Part shown: one piece after another, positions 1 to 5,600 of the stretch
How positions within the stretch are numbered: the stretch's first letter is position 1
Layout of the letters: every line of letters starts with the position of its first letter
Source: CAYZJV01 sp964482325
Lineage (GTDB): Bacteria > Spirochaetota > Spirochaetia > Sphaerochaetales > Sphaerochaetaceae
Assembly (NCBI GenBank): GCA_964482325.1
Contig: CAYZXD010000056.1
Span: 1-10,841 of the forward strand
Direction of reading: 5' to 3'
DNA: 10,841 bases
Notes under the pieces: generated by a model
What the model saw: the letters and a program-made list of their open reading frames with translations, nothing else
Databases searched by the model: none
Told to the model about the DNA's origin: nothing
Program-made: the position numbers and the translations under genes

Positions 1-24
1 TACCCGAATTCTATCCTTAGCCAT
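1..24 (-). CDS. rpsJ: Ribosomal protein S10, 5' end only (partial)
   Basis: Only the first eight codons are inside the window; they read MAKDRIRV, which matches the usual start of bacterial S10 (small subunit head protein, also the NusE antitermination factor). The position directly after tuf is the classical place for rpsJ, first gene of the S10 ribosomal protein cluster. A second ATG lies immediately upstream in frame (25-27). The Shine-Dalgarno GGAGG is at 29-33, leaving 4 bases to the ATG at 22-24 but only 1 to the upstream ATG, so the downstream ATG is preferred. The identification rests on eight residues plus gene order. Confidence 0.8.
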
Positions 25-33
25 CATTCCTCC

Positions 34-76
34 AAAAAACGGGTCTTGCCCGCATATTTATACGAGCGGGCAAGAC
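34..76 (-). terminator. Intrinsic terminator-like hairpin between tuf and rpsJ
   Basis: On the minus strand a perfect 11-bp GC-rich stem (arms 66-76 and 43-53, GTCTTGCCCGC with its complement) encloses a 12-base AT-rich loop. After CCG comes a run of six T (34-39). It starts 13 bases after the tuf stop, so it looks like the tuf terminator. The T run ends exactly where the rpsJ Shine-Dalgarno begins (33), so it could also act as a partial terminator or attenuator within a tuf-rpsJ transcript. Confidence 0.85.
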
Positions 77-86
77 AAGTGGTCAG
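57..86 (-). promoter_or_regulatory. Candidate rpsJ promoter nested in the terminator loop
   Basis: A -10-like TATAAA (57-62, 5 of 6 consensus) lies in the loop of the tuf terminator. A -35-like CTGACC (81-86, 4 of 6) lies 18 bases upstream, between the tuf stop and the stem. The predicted start is near base 50, so the transcript would lack the 5' arm of the hairpin and begin about 26 bases before the rpsJ ATG. The hexamers are seen directly; activity is inferred and the -35 is weak. Confidence 0.4.
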
Positions 87-88
87 TA

Positions 89-1279
89 TTATTCGACGAT
101 TTCGATAACCTGTCCGGAAGCAACGGTCTTACCGCCTTCACGAATAGCGAATCTCAATCCTTTGTCCATAGCAACCGGGTGAATTAATTCAACATGGATT
201 TCAGTGTTGTCGCCAGGAAGAATCATCTGCTTGCCTTCAGGAAGGTTTACAGTACCGGTAATGTCGGTAGTTCTGAAATAGAACTGTGGTCGGTATCCTG
301 CAAAGAATGGTGAGTGACGACCACCCTCTTCCTTACTGAGAACGTACACGGTACCAACGAATTTTGCATGTGGAGTAATTGTCTTTGGCTTTGCAAGGAC
401 CTGTCCACGAACAACTTCTTTCTTATCTACACCTCTCAACAATGCACCAACGTTATCGCCAGCCTGACCTTCGTCAAGAAGCTTGTTGAACATTTCAACA
501 CCGGTACATACAGTATCCTTGGTATCTTTGATACCGACAATTGAAACAGGATCGTTTACGTGGAGAATACCACGCTCAATTCTTCCAGTTACAACAGTTC
601 CTCGGCCTGAGATGGAGAAGATATCTTCAATAGGCATAAGGAAAGGAAGGTCTACAGCACGCTCTGGAAGCGGAATATAGTTATCCATTGCATCAAGCAG
701 ATCCTGAATACACTGAGTCTTCTCTGGGTCATCTGCGTGCTCCATAGCCTCAAATGCAGAACCCTTGATAATTGGAGCGTTGTCACCATCAAACTGGTAG
801 GAATTGAGAAGATCTCTCATCTCTTCTTCGACCAACTCAATAAGATCAGGGTCGTCAACCTGGTCAGTCTTGTTAATAAATACAATGATTGCAGGTACAC
901 CAACCTGACGAGCGAGCAGAATATGCTCCTTTGTCTGTGCCATAGCACCGTCAGTAGCAGCAACAACAATTACAGCACCGTCCATCTGAGCAGCACCAGT
1001 AATCATGTTCTTGATATAGTCTGCGTGTCCCGGACAGTCAACGTGTGCATAGTGTCGAGCTTCGGTCTGGTACTCAACGTGACGAGTATTGATCGTGATT
1101 CCTCTTGCCTTCTCTTCTGGTGCGTTATCAATCTCATCGTACTTCATAACCTTGTCGCCGCTTTTGCGTCCACAATACATGGTAATCGCTGCGGTGAGGG
1201 TGGTCTTGCCATGGTCAACGTGACCGATGGTGCCTACATTTACGTGTGGCTTTGTTCTGTTGAATTTCTCTTTAGCCAT
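89..1279 (-). CDS. tuf: Translation elongation factor Tu (EF-Tu)
   Basis: This cytoplasmic GTPase carries aminoacyl-tRNA to the ribosomal A site. It has 396 aa, the usual full length. Domain 1 holds the GTPase motifs: GHVDHGKT at 19-26 (P-loop), T62 in GITIN (switch I), DCPGH at 81-85 with catalytic His85, NKTD at 136-139 and GSAF at 173-176. The beta-barrel domains 2 and 3 follow; GGRHSPFF begins at 319 and the C-terminus is VIEIVE. The start has Shine-Dalgarno AGGAGG (1285-1290) 5 bases from the ATG. After the DCPGH region the sequence reads TDGAMAQT, where the common form is DGPMPQT, so both usual prolines are alanine. It lies between a leader with its own promoter and rpsJ. fusA, its usual upstream neighbour, is absent. 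The identity is certain. Confidence 0.99.
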   Translation of the reverse strand: MAKEKFNRTKPHVNVGTIGHVDHGKTTLTAAITMYCGRKSGDKVMKYDEIDNAPEEKARGITINTRHVEYQTEARHYAHVDCPGHADYIKNMITGAAQMDGAVIVVAATDGAMAQTKEHILLARQVGVPAIIVFINKTDQVDDPDLIELVEEEMRDLLNSYQFDGDNAPIIKGSAFEAMEHADDPEKTQCIQDLLDAMDNYIPLPERAVDLPFLMPIEDIFSISGRGTVVTGRIERGILHVNDPVSIVGIKDTKDTVCTGVEMFNKLLDEGQAGDNVGALLRGVDKKEVVRGQVLAKPKTITPHAKFVGTVYVLSKEEGGRHSPFFAGYRPQFYFRTTDITGTVNLPEGKQMILPGDNTEIHVELIHPVAMDKGLRFAIREGGKTVASGQVIEIVE

Positions 1280-1547
1280 CAGATCCTCCTTGTGACATTC
1301 CTAGTCACAAAAATATTTGTATCATGCTCCATAAAGGCAAGACGCCTTTACCTTTCAAATAATGAGACAAACTGACTGATGGATTTCACTAGGAGGAAAG
1401 GGGGATCCAGAGGTCGATAAGTCAATAGAATGCTTACCGACATAGTACAGATTTCAAAAAAGTCTGCAAACTGGAACCACCTTATCATCCAATAGCGGAC
1501 CCGGACGATCGGTTTGGCTCGTTCTGTCCCGCTGTCAAGCGGACACC
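1280..1547 (-). promoter_or_regulatory. Structured 5' leader of tuf mRNA (predicted)
   Basis: This untranslated stretch of about 268 bases runs from the predicted transcription start (about 1546-1548) to the tuf ATG. It contains no tRNA, rRNA or convincing gene. At its 5' end GTCCGC (1539-1544) and a second GTCCGC (1495-1500) can each pair with the same GCGGGAC (1526-1532, one bulged G), giving two mutually exclusive helices. A perfect 7-bp stem TAAAGGC/GCCTTTA (1344-1350 and 1332-1338, 5-base loop) and the hairpin touching the Shine-Dalgarno follow. TCCTCCT at 1391-1397 is exactly complementary to the tuf Shine-Dalgarno. It matches no riboswitch or ribosomal-protein leader that I recognise. 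Confidence 0.5.
1284..1310 (-). promoter_or_regulatory. tuf Shine-Dalgarno with abutting hairpin
   Basis: The Shine-Dalgarno AGGAGGA (1284-1290) is directly preceded by a perfect 7-bp hairpin: arms TTGTGAC (1304-1310) and GTCACAA (1290-1296) around a 7-base loop. The last A of the stem is also the first A of the Shine-Dalgarno. This places a folded element against the ribosome landing site. A competing 5-bp hairpin, ACAAA/TTTGT, can form from 1307-1320 and would break this stem. The pairing is seen in the sequence; a role in tuf translation control is inferred. Confidence 0.6.
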
Positions 1548-1553
1548 TTTGTG

Positions 1554-1582
1554 AATATAGAGGGTTTGCACAGTTATGTCAA
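1554..1582 (-). promoter_or_regulatory. Strong sigma-70-type promoter for tuf
   Basis: Perfect -35 TTGACA (1577-1582), 17-base spacer and -10 TATATT (1554-1559, 5 of 6 consensus). Transcription should start around 1546-1548. It lies just downstream of the rpsG terminator and reads toward tuf, so tuf is probably transcribed separately from the rpoBC-rpsLG unit. Confidence 0.85.
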
Positions 1583-1595
1583 CACCTCAGATCAC

Positions 1596-1642
1596 AAAGA
1601 ATTAAACATAGTCAGGACGCTGTTCTCACCTGCATCCTGACT
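1596..1642 (-). terminator. Probable intrinsic terminator after rpsG
   Basis: On the minus strand an 11-bp stem (arms 1632-1642 and 1610-1620, AGTCAGGATGC with GCGTCCTGACT, one G-U pair) encloses an 11-base loop. A T-rich but interrupted tail (1596-1609) follows. It begins 18 bases after the rpsG stop and ends just before the tuf promoter. The stem is strong but the imperfect T tract suggests some read-through is possible. Confidence 0.7.
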
Positions 1643-1660
1643 GAGATAAACATACAGTTA

Positions 1661-2131
1661 TTATCTGTTGTGAGATGAAAAGGCCTTGTTCGCTTCGGCC
1701 ATGCGGTGTGTATCTTCTTTCTTCTTGAAAGCAGCACCCGTATTGGCTACAGCATCGAGCAACTCAGCAGAAAGCTTTTCACTCATGGACTTGCCGTTGC
1801 GTGCGCGTGCTGCGGTGATTACCCAACGCATCGAAAGCGCTTCTCTACGACTGTCCTTAATTTCTACCGGAACCTGATACGTAGCACCACCAACACGTCG
1901 GGATTTAACTTCAACAACCGGCTTAACGTTCTCAAGTGCCTTCACAAACATTTCCAGTGGATTTTCCCCACTCTTTTCACCAACAACCTGTAATGCGTCA
2001 TAGAAGATCTTGGTACTGATAGACTTCTTGCCATCAACCATCATCCTTCGGATAAACTTCTCGACTAATACGCTGTTATATACCGCATCGGGGAGAATTT
2101 CTCTTACCGGTGCAACGGTTCTTCTCGCCAT
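1661..2131 (-). CDS. rpsG: Ribosomal protein S7
   Basis: S7 is the primary assembly protein of the 30S head; it binds the 3' domain of 16S rRNA and contacts E-site tRNA and mRNA. The protein has 156 aa, full length for the family. Family features include the basic start MARRTVAPVR, RRMMVDGKKS at 28-37, the loop KSRRVGGATYQVPVE at 76-90, RWVITAARAR at 102-111 and the tail from KKKEDTHRMAEANKAF (137 on). The start has GGAGG (2138-2142) 6 bases upstream. It follows rpsL after 12 bases, so the two are co-transcribed. In E. coli S7 represses its operon by binding a longer rpsL-rpsG spacer; this spacer is too short for such a site. Confidence 0.99.
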   Translation of the reverse strand: MARRTVAPVREILPDAVYNSVLVEKFIRRMMVDGKKSISTKIFYDALQVVGEKSGENPLEMFVKALENVKPVVEVKSRRVGGATYQVPVEIKDSRREALSMRWVITAARARNGKSMSEKLSAELLDAVANTGAAFKKKEDTHRMAEANKAFSSHNR

Positions 2132-2143
2132 AGTCTACCTCCA

Positions 2144-2518
2144 TCAAGCCTTAGGCTTTTTCGTTCCATACTTAGAACGACTTCGCTTCCGATCATTGAC
2201 ACCGAGGGTATCCTTGGCACCACGGACAATATGGTAACGCACACCAGGAAGGTCCTTGACTCTTCCACCGCGCATCAGTACCACTGAGTGCTCCTGCAAA
2301 TTATGCCCGACACCCGGGATATAAGCAGTCACTTCAATTCCATTGGAAAGCCTTACTCTTGCTACTTTTCTCAAAGCAGAGTTAGGCTTCTTCGGTGTGA
2401 CGGTCATCACTCTCGTGCATACGCCACGTTTCTGCGGACACCCCTGCAATGCAGGAGATTTGGTTTTATGTACCAAGGTTGTCCGACCTTTACGTATCAA
2501 TTGATTAATAGTTGGCAT
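2144..2518 (-). CDS. rpsL: Ribosomal protein S12
   Basis: S12 lies at the 30S decoding centre and affects accuracy of tRNA selection. The chosen start gives 124 aa beginning MPTINQLIRKGR, the conserved S12 N-terminus; an upstream in-frame ATG at 2560 would add 14 residues with no family support. TPKKPNS (41-47) with Lys43 and GGRVKDLPGVRYH (84-96) with Lys88 carry the usual lysines at positions where streptomycin-resistance changes occur, so the sequence is of the sensitive type. Asp89 is the residue that RimO methylthiolates in some bacteria. The best Shine-Dalgarno is GGGAG, about 11 bases upstream, a rather long spacing. It sits between rpoC (148-base spacer) and rpsG (12 bases). Confidence 0.98.
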   Translation of the reverse strand: MPTINQLIRKGRTTLVHKTKSPALQGCPQKRGVCTRVMTVTPKKPNSALRKVARVRLSNGIEVTAYIPGVGHNLQEHSVVLMRGGRVKDLPGVRYHIVRGAKDTLGVNDRKRSRSKYGTKKPKA

Positions 2519-2600
2519 CTTTCGACACACTCCCTTTCTCATCTTAACAGCCGATCGCATTGCAACCGGCCTGGCGAAACAGCCTACCGCCGTTCCTTAC

Positions 2601-2631
2601 TGTATAGTCATCTCCAAAGTCAGCATGTAAA
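2601..2631 (-). promoter_or_regulatory. Weak candidate promoter upstream of rpsL
   Basis: In the 148-base rpoC-rpsL spacer, TTTACA (2626-2631, 5 of 6 of the -35 consensus) and TATACA (2601-2606, 4 of 6 of the -10) are separated by 19 bases, longer than ideal. It could give extra transcription of rpsL-rpsG. Apart from this and the hairpin at the rpoC stop, only short stems of 4-5 bp are visible in the spacer. Confidence 0.25.
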
Positions 2632-2656
2632 ACCTGTTGATCGTTCAGACATAGGC

Positions 2657-2678
2657 GACGAAGCTTCTATTCTTCGTC
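2657..2678 (-). other. Hairpin spanning the rpoC stop codon
   Basis: A perfect 7-bp inverted repeat GACGAAG (2672-2678) and CTTCGTC (2657-2663) with an 8-base loop encloses the rpoC TAG. Two more G-C pairs can form beyond a G-G mismatch. No T run follows, so it is not a standard terminator; it may stabilise the rpoC 3' end or mark a processing site before rpsL. Confidence 0.45.
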
Positions 2679-5600
2679 CCCATCGTCATCGGAGGTTTCA
2701 CCTTCGGATATCATTTCTTCGAGATCGTCCGATTCAAATTCTTCATCCTCATCGAACAGGCTCATCTTGCGGGACCCCATCAAAGACTGGACTTTTTCGC
2801 CCAGATCAATCGGATTGTCTTCCTTCACCCGGATATCACGATACCGCTTCATGCCAGTACCGGCGGGGATAAGATGACCGATGATGACATTCTCCTTCAG
2901 TCCGCGCAACACATCTCTACTACCAGCTATCGCAGCATTTGTCAAGACCTTGGTAGTTTCCTGGAATGACGCTGCAGATATGAAGGAATCAATGCTCAGC
3001 GAAGCTCGTGTAATACCCAACAACATCGGTCGTGCATCAGCAGGCTGTCCACCTTCGGCAATTACCCGGGCATTTTCTTCATGGAAACGGTACTTATCTA
3101 CCTGCTGACCATGGATAAATCCGGTATCACCAACTCGGATGATTTCCACCTTCCGCAACATCTGACGAACTACCACACCGAGGTGCTTATCATTGATATC
3201 TACACCCTGGAGTCGATACACTTCCTGCACTTCATCAAGTAAGAAGGACTGCAACGCATTTTCTCCGAGGATTTCCAGAATATCATGCGGATCAATCGGG
3301 CCATCACACAATCGTTCAGCTGCTTCAACACGGTCGCCATCACGAACCAGCAGGTGCTTGCTCATCGGAATCTGATGTTTATACTCAGCACCATAATCGT
3401 CTTCAATGATCACGATCCGTTTTCCCTTCACGACACTGCCGAATCGAACAACACCCTCAACCTGAGCAAGTACTGAAGGATTCTTCGGTCTGCGTGCTTC
3501 AAAGAGCTCACCGACACGTGGCAGACCACCGGTAATATCCTTGGTCTTTACACCTTCTTTGAGAATCTTGGCAAGGATTCGTCCCTTCTGCACTTCAACC
3601 CCGTTTTCAACACTGAGATAGGAAGCAGCAGGCAGGAAATAGATCGCCAGCGTCTCACCGTCGGGATCGACAATTGCAATTCTCGGCTGAAGCGTTTCAC
3701 TGATATGATCAGTGATCTTCTTCTCAATACTGCCCGTTTCTACATTCACCTCTTCTTTGAGAGTGGTACCGAGCTTGACATCGATAAACTGCACCTTACC
3801 ATCGAACTCTGCGATGATCGGTTCACTGAACGGGTCAAACAGTACAATGGTGGAGTCAGCAGCAACATAAGCACCTTCGGCCACTTTGAGCTCCGAACCG
3901 TTTCTCACATCCATTCGCTGCTCCGGTGCAACCACATACAAAGCATCGCCAAGAATCTTCACAATACCCATCTGTGTGGAAGTAACCGTTTTTCCAGCTG
4001 CATCAGTGAACAGCTCAGAACCGACGACCACCTTCTCATCATGACCAACAAGAGGAGACTTACCTTCCAGTACATGCTCACTGAGTACACGTGAATAGTA
4101 GATAAAGCCCTTTCGGGTAAACACCCGAGAGCCATCGTACGAATCAATGAGCGTACCTGAAAGTGAATTAATTACCACAGGGTAATGAAATGTCACCCGG
4201 TTCTCTTCCGACCCGCTCGTTGCAGTTCCACCAATATGGAAAGTTCTCATGGTAAGCTGCGTACCCGGCTGACCGATAGACTGTGCAGCAATGATCCCCA
4301 CAGCTTCTCCGATATCGACCGGACGGTTCGTTGCCAGATTTCTCCCGTAGCATTTTCGACACACCCCATGACGAGCTTCACAGGTAAGCACGGTTCTGAT
4401 CAGTACAGACTCAATACCTGACTTTTCGATCTCGACAGATTTATCTGCGGTAATTTCTTCATTTACATCAAGGATCAGCTCACCGGTGATTGGGTGTACC
4501 ACTTTCTCCAAAGTATACCGCCCCACGATACGATCAGCGAGAGACTCCACAATCTCATCACCATCCTTCATCGCAGTTCGTTCAATACCGTTGATCGTAC
4601 CGCAATCATCTTCATTGATTACCACATCCTGTGCGATATCAACTAGACGACGGGTAAGGTAACCGGCTTCTGCTGTCTTCAGTGCCGTATCGGCAAGTCC
4701 CTTTCTCGCACCGTTCGTGGAGATAAAGAACTCAATAATGGAAAGACCTTCTTTGAAGTTTGACCGGATAGGGAATTCAATAATATCACCAGAAGGTTTA
4801 GCCATCAGACCACGCATACCGCCAAGCTGACGAATCTGAGTCTTTGATCCTCGAGCACCTGAGTCGGCCATGAGATACAGTGGGTTGAATCCTTTCTGAC
4901 TGATTTTCAACTCATTCATCAAGGCAGTGGAAATATCTTCGGTAGTTTTACTCCACACTTCAATAACCCGGTTATACCGCTCATCCTGAGTGATATGACC
5001 CTGCCGGTACTGCTCTTTGATTTCACTCTGCCGCTGATCAGCCGCTGCAACAAGTTCTCCTTTCGCATCGGGAACAATCATATCGGAAAGGCCGATAGTT
5101 GCCCCAAACAGTGTTGCATACTTGAACCCGATATCTTTGATGGAATCGAGCATGCTCACCGCAACTGAGGTCTTTTGGTCCTGAATAACCTCACCTACCA
5201 GCCGCTTCAGTTCTTTATCTCCGAAACATACATTCTGGAAAGGAATCTCGGGAGGCATCTCAGCATTAAAGAGCACACGTCCGGGGGTTGTTTTAATTAC
5301 CGACCCATCAGAAAGCTTATACGAGATCCGTGCGTTGTATGAGAGCGAACCGGAATCGATAGCAAGAATCAGCTCAGAAATATTGTCAAAGAACTTACCG
5401 GTACCAACAGCATCTTCCATTTCCCGGGTAAGGTAGTTGATCCCAAGCACCATATCCTGAGAGGGGAATACAATCGGCTTTCCATTTGCCGGGTCAAGCA
5501 GGTTGTTTGCGGACAACATGAGTGTCCAACACTCAATCTGAGCTGCCTGAGTCAATGGGACATGGACCGCCATCTGGTCACCGTCAAAGTCTGCATTGTA

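Noticed and set aside
737..1375. 212-codon plus-strand open frame over the start of tuf
   Set aside because: It is the antisense of tuf codons with no ribosome binding site or recognisable domain; the length follows from the codon bias of a conserved gene.
1348..1488. Minus-strand 46-codon open frame in the tuf leader (starts MIRWFQFADF)
   Set aside because: The ATG has no Shine-Dalgarno, the hydrophobic product resembles nothing I know, and it overlaps the predicted leader structures. A leader peptide cannot be excluded, but chance is more likely.
1498..1538. Second TTGACA (1533-1538) in the tuf leader as another promoter
   Set aside because: No -10-like hexamer occurs 16-18 bases downstream; the motif lies in the loop of the GTCCGC/GCGGGAC hairpin.
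1280..1660. tRNA gene in the rpsG-tuf spacer, as found near tuf in some bacteria
   Set aside because: No T-loop GTTCGAA-type sequence, D-loop motif or cloverleaf pairing could be found on either strand.
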